Shown: positions 1 through 8,804 of the stretch, piece by piece | How the letters are laid out: the number at the start of each line of letters is the position of its first letter | How positions within the stretch are numbered: position 1 is the stretch's first letter | From: Bifidobacterium psychraerophilum | GTDB lineage: Bacteria; Actinomycetota; Actinomycetes; Actinomycetales; Bifidobacteriaceae | Direction of reading: 5' to 3' | Length of the DNA stretch: 64,000 nucleotides | Assembly: GCF_000741705.1 (NCBI RefSeq) | Contig: NZ_JGZI01000009.1 | Coordinates: 248,001-312,000, forward strand | Translations under genes and position numbers: made by a program | Notes under the pieces: model-generated | The model's database searches: none | What the model was told of the DNA's origin: nothing | The model's input: the letters and a program-made list of their open reading frames with translations, nothing else

Positions 1-195
1 ACCGGTGCGGATGCTGTGGAGATGGAAGGCGCTGCGGTATGTCATGTGGCGGCAAGGAACTCGGTGCCGGCACTGGTGATCCGGGCCCTGAGCGATAACG
101 CCGATACCGATTACGAAGTGTTCAAGGAATTCGACATCAGCGAATACGCGGATACCGCCGCACGGCTGGTCATTCGTATCCTGGCTGAACTCTGA
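1..195 (+). CDS. mtnN: 5'-methylthioadenosine/S-adenosylhomocysteine nucleosidase, C-terminal end (partial)
   Basis: Reading frame 1 is open from the window edge and gives 64 residues before TGA at 193-195. The residues VEMEGAAVCHVAA followed by IRALSDNAD match the end of the MTA/SAH nucleosidase (Pfs) fold, where the Met-Glu pair binds the ribose and the Asp of SDNAD is the catalytic acid. These enzymes cleave adenine from methylthioadenosine and S-adenosylhomocysteine in methionine salvage and S-ribosylhomocysteine formation. The N-terminal part lies outside the window, so a related nucleoside phosphorylase cannot be fully excluded. Confidence 0.75.
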   Translation, partial: TGADAVEMEGAAVCHVAARNSVPALVIRALSDNADTDYEVFKEFDISEYADTAARLVIRILAEL

Positions 196-320
196 AGCAC
201 ATCCGCGTGGTCGCGTGGCTGCATGGTGAAAAGCCTGTGCAGCGATGTATGGCATCGATCGCTTCGGCGTGTCATATTGCCTTCCGCGCACCCCGATAGG
301 TCCCGATGACGGCAGCGTAC

Positions 321-349
321 TTGCGCTGGTCCACAACAACGTGTATTGT
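321..349 (+). promoter_or_regulatory. Promoter of rplJ-rplL
   Basis: TTGCGC (321-326) and TATTGT (344-349) are separated by 17 bp. The predicted start, near 356, falls just before the conserved 5' part of the L10 leader, which supports the assignment. Confidence 0.55.
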
Positions 350-355
350 CACACG

Positions 356-515
356 ATGTAAACCACAGACCGTTGGTCGGGACCATTTGGTTCACGAAGT
401 TAGGCTTGCCAAGCCAGCGTAGGTTGAGATTGATTGCCCTTTGGGCGTTGGTGATGCGGGTATCCGCATGACGAACACAGATTGATGCTCCGCCTGCGTG
501 CGGGGCTTTTTTATT
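356..515 (+). ncRNA. Ribosomal protein L10 leader (putative)
   Basis: The 5' untranslated region of rplJ carries the layout of the L10 leader family: a short GACC/GGTC hairpin near 369-379, further stems, an AGCGTAGGTTGAG stretch (416-428) resembling the conserved internal-loop segment, and finally a strong intrinsic terminator. In this family the L10-(L12)4 complex binds the leader and promotes termination, so excess L10 shuts off its own operon. The assignment rests on motif order and position before rplJ; no covariance search was possible. The rest of the 196-568 gap shows no gene. Confidence 0.6.
487..515 (+). terminator. Attenuator terminator in the rplJ leader
   Basis: GCTCCGC (487-493) pairs with GCGGGGC (500-506) over a 6-nt loop to give a 7-bp stem with one G-U pair, followed by TTTTTT at 507-512. 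It lies 54 nt before the rplJ start, so it would act as an attenuator rather than end an upstream gene. Confidence 0.7.
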
Positions 516-568
516 GCCCCGACAGGTGCAAGTCGGACTGATTGACGGTCGATTTAGGAAGGAACGCC

Positions 569-1090
569 ATGAAAAGGCCCGAAAAGGAAGAGGTGGTTGC
601 AGAGCTTACGGGTAAATTCCGCGAAGCTGATGCAATCCTGCTCACCGAGTACCGCGGGCTCAGTGTCCCGCAGATCGCAGACCTGCGTGACAAACTAGGC
701 CGCGATACTTCCTATGCCGTGGCGAAGAACACGCTCGCTCGCATTGCAGCCAAAGAGGCTGGTGTAGATGGACTCGACGAATTGCTCGCCGGCCCCACCG
801 CCATCACCTTCGTCAAGGGCGATTACGTCCAGGCCGCAAAGACACTGCGTGACTTCAACAAGGCAAACAAGCAGCTCATCGTCAAGGGTGGTTTCGCAGA
901 TGGAACCATCTACAACGCTGAGGGCGTGACCAAGCTCGCTGATCTTGAATCCCGCGAGGTTCTGCTCTCCAAGATGGCCGGTGCTCTCAAGGGCACGATG
1001 GCCAAGGCTGCATTCGCATTCGTCGCACTGCCCACCAAGGCGGTTCGTACGATCGATGCGCTGCGCGAGAAGCAGGAACAGGCCGCCTGA
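569..1090 (+). CDS. rplJ: 50S ribosomal protein L10
   Basis: This 173-residue protein is the base of the L7/L12 stalk; it anchors L12 dimers to 23S rRNA beside L11. The N-terminal globular part (YRGLSVPQIADLR, then YAVAKNTLARIA) and the C-terminal helix that binds L12 are both present. ATG at 569 was chosen because AGGAAGG sits at a normal distance before it and the family starts with a short basic helix; a TTG at 542 in the same frame is less likely. It is followed 110 nt downstream by rplL and controlled by the leader described above. Confidence 0.95.
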   Translation: MKRPEKEEVVAELTGKFREADAILLTEYRGLSVPQIADLRDKLGRDTSYAVAKNTLARIAAKEAGVDGLDELLAGPTAITFVKGDYVQAAKTLRDFNKANKQLIVKGGFADGTIYNAEGVTKLADLESREVLLSKMAGALKGTMAKAAFAFVALPTKAVRTIDALREKQEQAA

Positions 1091-1200
1091 TAACCATTGC
1101 GGAGTATTTCGCAATAAGGGCTGTCTCACTGGTAACAACAATAAGATGTGGCGTTTTCAGGTCGTGAGGCCGGGAAACGTATTAATGAAAGGAAGCCATT

Positions 1201-1581
1201 ATGGCTAAGCTCTCTGCTGATGAGCTCCTTGAAGCATTCAAGGAAATGACCCTGGTTGAGCTCTCTGACTTCGTCAAGAAGTTCGAGGACGAGTTCGACG
1301 TCGAAGCTGCCGCTCCTGTGGCCGCCGTCGCCGCTGCTCCTGGCGCTGCCGCTGCCGTCGAAGAAGAGAAGGATGAGTTCGATGTCATCCTTTCCTCCGT
1401 CGGTGACAAGAAGATCCAGGTCATCAAGGCCGTTCGCGCCCTGACCAACCTCGGTCTGGCCGAAGCCAAGGGTCTCGTCGATTCAGCTCCTAAGGCTGTT
1501 CTTGAGAAGGCCAAGAAGGAAGATGCCGACAAGGCCAAGGCCGCTCTCGAAGAGGCCGGCGCAACCGTCGAACTCAAGTAG
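1201..1581 (+). CDS. rplL: 50S ribosomal protein L7/L12
   Basis: At 126 residues this is the usual length for L7/L12. It has the N-terminal dimerisation helices ([21 protein letters not shown]), an Ala/Pro-rich hinge (residues ~38-56) and the C-terminal factor-binding domain containing [14 protein letters not shown]. It recruits and activates EF-Tu, EF-G and IF2 on the ribosome stalk. GAAAGGAAGCC precedes the ATG. It is the last gene of the L10 operon. Confidence 0.97.
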   Translation: MAKLSADELLEAFKEMTLVELSDFVKKFEDEFDVEAAAPVAAVAAAPGAAAAVEEEKDEFDVILSSVGDKKIQVIKAVRALTNLGLAEAKGLVDSAPKAVLEKAKKEDADKAKAALEEAGATVELK

Positions 1582-1598
1582 TCTTCTGACTCTTACAG

Positions 1599-1648
1599 AA
1601 CCCCGCCGTGCTTTCAGCTCCAAGGAGCTGCATGCACGACGGGGTTTT
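1599..1648 (+). terminator. Terminator of rplJ-rplL
   Basis: CCCCGCCGTGC (1601-1611) pairs with GCACGACGGGG (1634-1644) with one mismatch; the loop holds a second hairpin, CAGCTCC/GGAGCTG. TTTT follows at 1645-1648. Confidence 0.8.
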
Positions 1649-1865
1649 CTGTATGGATGGACCCCGCAGGATCACAGACCTTGCAGGGAAACACCCGCAT
1701 GCAGCGTCGCACGCGGGTATCTACCCGTATGCCGTGTATCGCTGCCAGCAAGCAGAAGGTGACGTGGGCAATTCGTGGTCGTACAGTGGAAAGGCGAAGT
1801 CGATACCGATACCGATGCACGATCAGGATGGGGCAAGCGCGGTCAGATCAGAGGAGAATCCATAG

Positions 1866-3275
1866 ATGACAGAAGATTCTGTCGTCCTCAAAGGGCATGA
1901 TGCACGTCTGCCGATGTTGCGAAAAGCCCAGGCGGATGCCAAATACCGAGAGATGACACAGGGCTCCGTACAACGGTTGATCCTTCGCCTCTGCATTCCG
2001 GCGATCATCTCCAATCTGGTGACGATGGCCTACAATCTGGCGGATACCTTCTTCATCGGGCATCTCGGCACGGCCCAATCAGGCGCAATCGGCATAGCCT
2101 TTTCAGTGATGACGATTCTGCAGGCGATCGGATTCTTCTTTGGCAACGGTTCCGGCAACACCATCGCACGGGAGCTGGGAAAGCATAATGTCGATCGGGC
2201 GGGCAAACTGCTGTCAATCGGATTCTTCGGTTCATTGCTGTGTGGAGCCGTGGTCGCGGTGCTCTCATTGCTGACCTTGCGATGGCTTGTTGTCGTTCTG
2301 GGCTCCACATCCACCATCGCGCCATATGCGGTCGAATACCTCACACCGATTCTGAGCGTGTCCCCGCTGGTCTGCGCCTCCTTCACGATGAACGGCCAAC
2401 TGCGGTACCAGGGCCAATCCGCACTCGGGATGTATGGCTTGGTATCCGGTGCTTTGCTCAATTTCATCATCGCCCCCGTCTTCATCTTCGTGCTTGGCAT
2501 GGGAATATTCGGGGCAGGACTTGCCACGGCGGTCTGTCAGAGTGTCGCCTTCATGATCCTGCTCAGGATGAGCCTCAAACACGCCGTCATCCGGCTGAGC
2601 TGGCGCCAATGCCAACCCACGGTGCTGCTGGTGCGGGAGATCATGGGAGGCGGTCTGCCCTCGCTCGTTCGTCAAGGCGCAGGCTCGGTGGCGGTCACCT
2701 GCGTGAACATCGCCGCGAACCCCTTCGGCGATGCCGCGATCGCCGGAATGGCGATTGTCATGCGCATCATGATGTTCGCCAATTCGATGATCATCGGTCT
2801 GGGACAGGGTTTCCAGCCCGTCTGCGGATACAACTTCGGCGCCGGCCTCTTCGCCAGGGTCAAGGCTGGATACTGGTTCTGCGTACGGCTCTCCACGGCC
2901 GCACTGGTGGTGATGGCCGTGCTGATGTGGTTTTCCGCACCGCATCTGATCGCCTTGTTCCGATCGGATCCCGAGGTCATCGCTGTGGGCTCCCTGGCGC
3001 TTCGCATCCAATGCACAACCGTGATGCTCGGCGGATACAACATGATGTCGAATATGATGCAGCAGACCATGGGGAAAACCGGGATCGCCTCCCTGCTGGC
3101 CTTGTGCAGACTCGGTCTTTTCCTCGCCCCGGCGGTGTTGCTGCTGCCCCATCTGATGGGTTTCCTCGGCGTCCAGGCGGCCCAATCGTTTTCGGATGTG
3201 CTGACTTTCATCGTCACGATTCCGCTGCAGGGCCGAGTGCTGCGGAGCCTGCGCATACGCAAAGAGAAAGGCTGA
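1866..3275 (+). CDS. MATE family multidrug exporter
   Basis: A 469-residue integral membrane protein with about 12 hydrophobic segments in two repeats, as in the MATE (NorM/DinF) fold. The first repeat opens with an Ile-Pro helix (residues ~38-45) and AYNLADTFFIGHLG, typical of this family; the second half contains MMQQTMGKTG. Members export cationic drugs or metabolites in exchange for Na+ or H+; the substrate cannot be read from sequence. AGAGGAG lies 7 nt before the ATG. The 217 bp upstream show no other gene, and the next gene begins 111 nt downstream. Confidence 0.85.
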   Translation: MTEDSVVLKGHDARLPMLRKAQADAKYREMTQGSVQRLILRLCIPAIISNLVTMAYNLADTFFIGHLGTAQSGAIGIAFSVMTILQAIGFFFGNGSGNTIARELGKHNVDRAGKLLSIGFFGSLLCGAVVAVLSLLTLRWLVVVLGSTSTIAPYAVEYLTPILSVSPLVCASFTMNGQLRYQGQSALGMYGLVSGALLNFIIAPVFIFVLGMGIFGAGLATAVCQSVAFMILLRMSLKHAVIRLSWRQCQPTVLLVREIMGGGLPSLVRQGAGSVAVTCVNIAANPFGDAAIAGMAIVMRIMMFANSMIIGLGQGFQPVCGYNFGAGLFARVKAGYWFCVRLSTAALVVMAVLMWFSAPHLIALFRSDPEVIAVGSLALRIQCTTVMLGGYNMMSNMMQQTMGKTGIASLLALCRLGLFLAPAVLLLPHLMGFLGVQAAQSFSDVLTFIVTIPLQGRVLRSLRIRKEKG

Positions 3276-3386
3276 ATTCAAGGATTATGGGAGAATCACG
3301 TTCATATGCCTCAAAATCCAGCGCTTTCATGACACAATGGCAGGTAGTGTGGAGTCTTGGACATTTTTTCAGGGAGGACGACAGCA

Positions 3387-4865
3387 GTGAGTGGTGAGCA
3401 GCGACCGTCGCAGCAGTGGATCGTCAAAGTAAGCGGTGTTGAGGAAGTCCGTGTGTCCCCGGGCGAAAGCATCGAGATCGGCCGAAAGCCGATGCGCCCT
3501 ATTGCCAATGACGAAGGCAAACGTCTGGATGTGCCGGATCAGAGTAAATCAATGTCGAAACGTCACGCGCGTTTCCAAGTGACGACGTCAGGGTCGGCGA
3601 CCCTGCGTGATCTGGCCTCCACCAATGGCTCGTACATCGTCCGCAACGACGGGGGACTGATCCGAGTGCCCTTGGATACGGATTTCCTGCTGCCTCGCTC
3701 GCCGATGCGCTTTCAATTCGGCGATGTGCCCGTTGACTTTGTGAAAGTGGAAGTTTCCGGTGAGGACAAGCCAGTGGCGAACGACGTCTCGGATCTCTTC
3801 ACCTATGCGACTTCCGAGGGCGCGCAGGAACCGGATGCAGCCGATATGTCCGTTGACGACATCCTTGATCTGCGCGCGGGTGAGCCGACGAGTGCATTCG
3901 ATGCCAGCAGCGTGCGCAGCCGAATCAACGCCTTGCACGACCAAGCCCTCCGTGACCAACAGGATTTCACCGCGGCGGACGATGGCGGACAGACGCCGAA
4001 CAGTGTGCAGGCCGGTCTTGATGCCAAGGCGACACACAACGCGGAGGAAGCCAATGCTGACGGCTCCGACACGTCAAACACAGCCGGGGATGCCGGGCAC
4101 GACGATGATGCGGAAAGCACCCGTGTCCTCGAAACCCTGGCTGCAGGGAAAGCCGAGGCATCGGAAGGCGTTGATACGGATGACGCCTCATCTGCCCGGA
4201 AGGAAGAATCCGGTGAGGACACCGGCCAGGGAGATGCAGCGCACAGTTCCTCCGAGGAACCAGATGCGTCAGCCGCACCAGCCGCCGACGACGCAGGTGA
4301 ATCAGCGCAGTCGGCAGAAGAGACGAATACCGCCGATGCAGCGGCATCGGCGCATGGGAACGTCGGTGAGCCACAGCAGCGTGATCTCTTCGCCGATGCG
4401 CTTGATGGCGTGTTCGCAGGTGATGCCTCTTCAGCCCAGGTGCCGAATGCATCCACCGGCTTCCAGCCTTTGGCAGCCGCCCAGCTGGCTTCCGAGGAGG
4501 AGGAGCGGCAGCGCAGTGTGTACGAGAGACCGTCCGAGCAGCAGACGAATGAGGAAAGCGGCATGTCCGCTGCCGTCTATGAGCCGGGATCGGTGTTCGA
4601 ACGTGTGTCCAAAGGGGATTTCGAACAGAGACAGCCACTGGTCGAGGTCGATGGTCTGAGTTCCGACGACGCCCGCAATTCAAGGGATTTCGCACAGCAG
4701 TTCGAGATGGCCAAGCACCCGGAGCTGCTTCCGTTCCTTGCCATGAATGTGGCTTTGTACGATGATCTGTACGCGTGGCTTGCGGCACAAGGCAATCAGG
4801 ATGTGGATACCGCCCTCTCCAAGAACCAGGGATACCAGGAGTATGTGGCGGCGACACGGAAGTGA
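3387..4865 (+). CDS. FHA-domain protein with disordered linker and C-terminal LRV-like segment
   Basis: The GTG start at 3387 follows AGGGAGG and gives 492 residues. Residues ~10-125 form a forkhead-associated domain with the diagnostic GR (32-33), SKRH (57-60) and STNG (78-81) motifs, which read phosphothreonine. Residues ~125-420 are Ala/Asp/Glu/Ser-rich and look disordered, with many possible phosphosites. The last ~65 residues (HPELLPFLAMNVALYDDLYAWLA) resemble a variant leucine-rich repeat. No membrane segment is visible. The next gene starts 7 nt downstream, so the two are surely co-transcribed. A role as partner or phospho-switch for the large downstream protein is inference. Confidence 0.8.
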   Translation: MSGEQRPSQQWIVKVSGVEEVRVSPGESIEIGRKPMRPIANDEGKRLDVPDQSKSMSKRHARFQVTTSGSATLRDLASTNGSYIVRNDGGLIRVPLDTDFLLPRSPMRFQFGDVPVDFVKVEVSGEDKPVANDVSDLFTYATSEGAQEPDAADMSVDDILDLRAGEPTSAFDASSVRSRINALHDQALRDQQDFTAADDGGQTPNSVQAGLDAKATHNAEEANADGSDTSNTAGDAGHDDDAESTRVLETLAAGKAEASEGVDTDDASSARKEESGEDTGQGDAAHSSSEEPDASAAPAADDAGESAQSAEETNTADAAASAHGNVGEPQQRDLFADALDGVFAGDASSAQVPNASTGFQPLAAAQLASEEEERQRSVYERPSEQQTNEESGMSAAVYEPGSVFERVSKGDFEQRQPLVEVDGLSSDDARNSRDFAQQFEMAKHPELLPFLAMNVALYDDLYAWLAAQGNQDVDTALSKNQGYQEYVAATRK

Positions 4866-4872
4866 GTAATGA

Positions 4873-7800
4873 ATGAGTGAATCACAGCGCAGCACCAATG
4901 CCGAGGCAGATGACAAGCCCCAGGAAACGCCGTTGTCCTTGGACCGTATTCGCCAATGGCGACGTTCATATCAGGCTGGGGTCGGGCCTACCCCTTTGGA
5001 GGACATCTCCCAGTTGTCGGCCAGCCTCGATCTGACCCATGCCCATCCTTCGGGAATCGCACAGCTTTTCGCCAGTGGACAGGTGCACCTCGATGCCCTG
5101 TTCCGGGACAACGGCATGCTCAGAGCGGCCAACCGCAGGTTGGAACGTGTGCTTGACGACAGGGCGACCAAGGAACGGATCAGCGGCTGCGCCGAGCTTT
5201 CGCTGATCATCGGGGTGGCGACATGGCAGGGCAGTTCGATGCCTGTGCTCTTGTACCCGGTGAACATCGAGAGGAACGCCTCATCCTTCTCCAAATCCAT
5301 GATTCGCTTCACCGGGAAGGTGGATGTCAATTCGGCTCTGGTTTCGGCCCTGCGTGAGCGTGGTGTGAATCTGGACGTCAAGGAGCTCTTCGATGCCTCC
5401 CGTTATGAAGGCGGGACGCCCGAAAGCTCGGCGCTGTTCAGTGTGATTTCAGGAAAGGCCAATGGCCTTATCCCAGGTTTCGCCATCGAGCGCAAGGTGA
5501 TACTCGGCTGTTTCGTCGAGCCATCGGCTCTGCTGATGGGGGAGAGCCTTGACATCATTGACCGGCTTGCCGAAGGGCCCGTCGGCAATGCGGTGTTGGA
5601 TGCCCTGGCGGGCGATACGAAGTCCATAGCAGAGCTTTCCGGCCAGGAAGTCCCTGAATTCAGTCCTTTCGACGCTGATCCCCATGCCGAGTTCGAAATC
5701 GGCGATGTGAGGAACTCCGTGCGCTACGCCGCCCAGTTGGCGTCGGCCGGCAGATCGGTGTTCGTCGATGAACCGGCCGGCAAGGCGGGCGCGCTCCATG
5801 CCGCTGCGATAGCCTCGCGCTGTGTGATGAACGGCCGAAGCGTACTGTATGTCCCAGGTGTGGCAGACCAGAAGAAGCGCTTTGCACAGGAGCTCCGCGC
5901 AAGCGAGATGAACGCGCTGATGCTCGATGTCACCGAGAGCAACACCAATGCACAGATCGACCGTCAGCTGATCAACGCGGTCGGATTCCAACCCGGAAGC
6001 GCCGTGACGCATTTCGACCAGCTCGCCGATGAGCTTGTGGGTGTCCGCTCCCGACTCACCAGATATCTGGGGGATCTCCACGGCATCAGTGAGCAGTGGG
6101 GTGTCAGTGCCTACCAGACCATACAGAATCTGGCGAATATCGCCGCGCTGCCGACCCATCCCGCAACCCATGTGCGCCTGAGTCCACAGACCACGCGCTC
6201 ATTGGTCTCGACGATGCAGGAGTGGTGCGCCAAGTTGGAGCGAGCCGCCGAACTCGGAGAATTCACCATAGGTCCGGATGACACGGCATGGTACAAGGCC
6301 TCCTTGTATACGGAGGATGATGCCGTCACCGCTTACGAGCGTGTGGTCCGTATGCTGGAGAAGCTGCTGCCCGCCACGCGTACGCAGGTGGCATCCACGG
6401 TCAACACCTGTGGTTTCCCTGTTCCTGCGACGGCCCAGGATTGGAGCCGTCAGGTCGTGGTGCTGAGGAATCTACGTCGTGTGCTGGATGTGTTCCAGCC
6501 CGAGATCTTCGAGCGCGATATCGCCGCCATGATCGAGGCTTCGAAATCCAAGGCCAAGCGCAAGACCGAAGGCACATCGATGGGCTTCTGGGAGCGCCGT
6601 CGGCACATCAAAGAGGCGAAGAGCCTGCTGCGTGCCGGCGCGCAGGTGGAGAACCTGCATGATGCCCTGGTGGTCGTGGCCAAGCAATCGGAACAGTGGC
6701 GCAGCCTGGTGCCTCACGGTGGCTGGCCGGTTCTGCCCGCCCGTCTTGATGACATCATGGAGACGGAAGAGGCGATGTCCCGCGATATGACCGCGCTCAA
6801 CGTCGTGCTTGCCTCAACCCCCGAAGGTGGGGCCTTGGAGACGATAGGCCTCAACGATGTCGAAGACAGGCTCAAGCGTCTCTTCGAGGATCATCTTGCA
6901 TTGGAGTCCCTTCCTGAGCGCAGTTCCCTGGAGCGTGAATTCGATGCCAAGGGCCTGACCGAACTCGTAGATGATCTGCACGCCAGACATGTTGCGCGTG
7001 AGGGTGTCGGAGCCGAGCTCCAGCTGGCTTGGTGGACCACCGTATTCGAGGACATCGTCCGTTCATCGGCCATCATCTCGAATCAGGATGGTTCCGCACT
7101 GTCCAATGCGGCCGAACGCTTCAATCAGGTCGATACGGAACACGTGCGCAGCATCGGTGCCATGGTCGCGCAGGAATCGACCAGAAGATTGTCTGAACAG
7201 CTGTTCGCCAGGACCCAGGAGGCCAACCAACTCCACACGCTTCTGGCCGGGAGCCATAAGGTCTCCCTGAGCAGGCTGCGCAAAAGCCATCAGACGCTGT
7301 TCTCGGCAGCCAAACCCATTCTGGTCGCCACCCCGGCAACACTTGCCGCCCTGACGGATCCTGAGCCTTTGGCCGATCTCGCGATTATCGACGCCGCCTC
7401 GCATCTGCCTTCGATCGAACTGCTCAGTGTGCTCAGCAGAGTGAAACAGGTGGTGATCATCGCCCATGGTCCCACGGTCACATCCGAGGGGCTGCGTGAC
7501 CTGATGGGGATGCTGGTCAGGATTCCCGTGGACACACGTCCGGACAGAAGGCCACCGGAACTCTGCGACTTCCTGGAAAGGAACGGCTACGGTGACATCA
7601 AGGCCGAACCGACCTCCGAGAGCGTCCGCGGCACCGTGAACTACACCTTCGTCAATGGCAGTGGCGTTCCCGTGATGTCTTCCGGCTTGGTCGAATCCAG
7701 CCAACAGGAGATCAATACGGTTGTGGATATGCTCAAGGCCCGGGCCGCCAGCTTCACGATCGTCCCGGCGTCATATGTGCTCAGCATCATCACTTTGTCT

Positions 7801-8529
7801 CCGACCCACCGCACCAGGTTGGGTGCCGAGTTGAAGGCCTGCGCGTCGAAGGACAAAACCTTCGCCGCCTTCCTCAGACACGTCCGTATCATCGGCGTGG
7901 ATGAGGTCGCCGGTGCCCAGGCCAGCGACGTGATCCTATCCCTGGGCTTCGCCAAAACGATGCACGGGCGTCTGCTGCAGCAGTTCGGTGAGTTGGAGGG
8001 TGAGGGTGGTCGCGGCATGTTGCTTGATGCGCTTGCATTGGCGAACCGCAACCTTGACATCGTCAGCGCCTTCGGCTCAGAGGACCTCGAGGATGAGCGC
8101 ATACACCAGTCCGGTCCGCAGCTGCTCAAAACCATGCTTGCCTGGGCCGAGGATCTGGACAGCCATCGGACTGTGGATCTGCCTATGGCCCATGAATCGG
8201 CTTCGGATATACTGCTTAACGATCTGGCTGAACGCATCAAGGCACGGGGTCTGAATGTGGCGGTTGACTATGGGACGAGAAGCGGTTCTCGCATCCCCCT
8301 GGTCGTCGGCATCAAAGGAAAGCCATTCGGTCTGGCGGTGCTGACGGACAACGCAGATTTCATGCGTGTGCAGTCGACCCGGGAGCGGCATCGCTTCATC
8401 ACGGAGGACCTGCAGATGCTCGGGTGGTCGGTTATCACCGTATGGAGCGTGGCGGCCTTCGTGAACCCGGATAAGGAAGTCGACAGGATAGTCGCCCAGC
8501 TTGCGCAGATGTATGGTGAAATACAGTGA
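4873..8529 (+). CDS. Large protein related to DUF4011-type SF1 helicase/nucleases, catalytic motifs degenerate
   Basis: This 1218-residue protein has the order of DUF4011-type superfamily 1 helicases: an N-terminal module (residues ~95-140, containing GVATWQGSSMPVLLYPVNI), a P-loop region (~297-306), a helical insertion, a Walker B region (~836-845) and a C-terminal nuclease-like module (~1110-1210, ending LGWSVITVWSVAAFVNPDKE). The chemistry looks lost. The P-loop reads DEPAGKAG instead of GPPGTGKS, Walker B reads IIDAAS instead of DEAS, the GDPKQLPP-type motif III reads AHGPTVTSE, and the nuclease Asp and Glu are replaced. It follows the FHA gene by 7 nt and overlaps the next gene by 4 nt. 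A structural or scaffold role is more likely than ATP-driven unwinding; family membership is recalled from motifs. Confidence 0.65.
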   Translation: MSESQRSTNAEADDKPQETPLSLDRIRQWRRSYQAGVGPTPLEDISQLSASLDLTHAHPSGIAQLFASGQVHLDALFRDNGMLRAANRRLERVLDDRATKERISGCAELSLIIGVATWQGSSMPVLLYPVNIERNASSFSKSMIRFTGKVDVNSALVSALRERGVNLDVKELFDASRYEGGTPESSALFSVISGKANGLIPGFAIERKVILGCFVEPSALLMGESLDIIDRLAEGPVGNAVLDALAGDTKSIAELSGQEVPEFSPFDADPHAEFEIGDVRNSVRYAAQLASAGRSVFVDEPAGKAGALHAAAIASRCVMNGRSVLYVPGVADQKKRFAQELRASEMNALMLDVTESNTNAQIDRQLINAVGFQPGSAVTHFDQLADELVGVRSRLTRYLGDLHGISEQWGVSAYQTIQNLANIAALPTHPATHVRLSPQTTRSLVSTMQEWCAKLERAAELGEFTIGPDDTAWYKASLYTEDDAVTAYERVVRMLEKLLPATRTQVASTVNTCGFPVPATAQDWSRQVVVLRNLRRVLDVFQPEIFERDIAAMIEASKSKAKRKTEGTSMGFWERRRHIKEAKSLLRAGAQVENLHDALVVVAKQSEQWRSLVPHGGWPVLPARLDDIMETEEAMSRDMTALNVVLASTPEGGALETIGLNDVEDRLKRLFEDHLALESLPERSSLEREFDAKGLTELVDDLHARHVAREGVGAELQLAWWTTVFEDIVRSSAIISNQDGSALSNAAERFNQVDTEHVRSIGAMVAQESTRRLSEQLFARTQEANQLHTLLAGSHKVSLSRLRKSHQTLFSAAKPILVATPATLAALTDPEPLADLAIIDAASHLPSIELLSVLSRVKQVVIIAHGPTVTSEGLRDLMGMLVRIPVDTRPDRRPPELCDFLERNGYGDIKAEPTSESVRGTVNYTFVNGSGVPVMSSGLVESSQQEINTVVDMLKARAASFTIVPASYVLSIITLSPTHRTRLGAELKACASKDKTFAAFLRHVRIIGVDEVAGAQASDVILSLGFAKTMHGRLLQQFGELEGEGGRGMLLDALALANRNLDIVSAFGSEDLEDERIHQSGPQLLKTMLAWAEDLDSHRTVDLPMAHESASDILLNDLAERIKARGLNVAVDYGTRSGSRIPLVVGIKGKPFGLAVLTDNADFMRVQSTRERHRFITEDLQMLGWSVITVWSVAAFVNPDKEVDRIVAQLAQMYGEIQ

Positions 8530-8804
8530 GCGAAGGACTGCCCATCGATGCGGATCAGCCCGCCGGACATCATGACGGGGATGTGGGGGCTTCCTCGGTA
8601 TCCGCCGATGCGGATGGGAAAACCGCGCCCCGACGCAGGCATCGTCGCGTGGTCAGGAAAGGCACCGAGTATTTCGATGCCGATGGTGTGAAGGAAGAGC
8701 CTTCGGATATGCGCCCCAAAGGGGCCAAGGATGCGGATGATGACAACCGCATCCTCGGGGAACTACCTCCGCACTGGGGTGTGTTCAGTGCTGAGAAGGA
8801 GTGA
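8526..8804 (+). CDS. Small acidic protein of unknown function
   Basis: A GTG start overlaps the TGA of the large upstream gene in a GTGA arrangement, implying translational coupling. The 92 residues are highly charged: an Asp-rich N-terminus, a basic patch (APRRRHRRVVRKG, ~34-46), an acidic stretch and a C-terminal DNRILGELPPHWGVFS segment. I do not recognise a named family; a short D-x-LPPHxG-type tail occurs in small actinobacterial proteins. Its 3' end overlaps the convergent mscL gene by 20 bp. It probably works with the two upstream proteins. Confidence 0.65.
   Translation: MSEGLPIDADQPAGHHDGDVGASSVSADADGKTAPRRRHRRVVRKGTEYFDADGVKEEPSDMRPKGAKDADDDNRILGELPPHWGVFSAEKE

Noticed and set aside
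2265-3281. Long minus-strand frame opposite the MATE exporter
   Set aside because: Composition (His/Asp/Gly/Arg-rich, no hydrophobic core) is that of a complement of a membrane protein; the plus-strand exporter is unambiguous.
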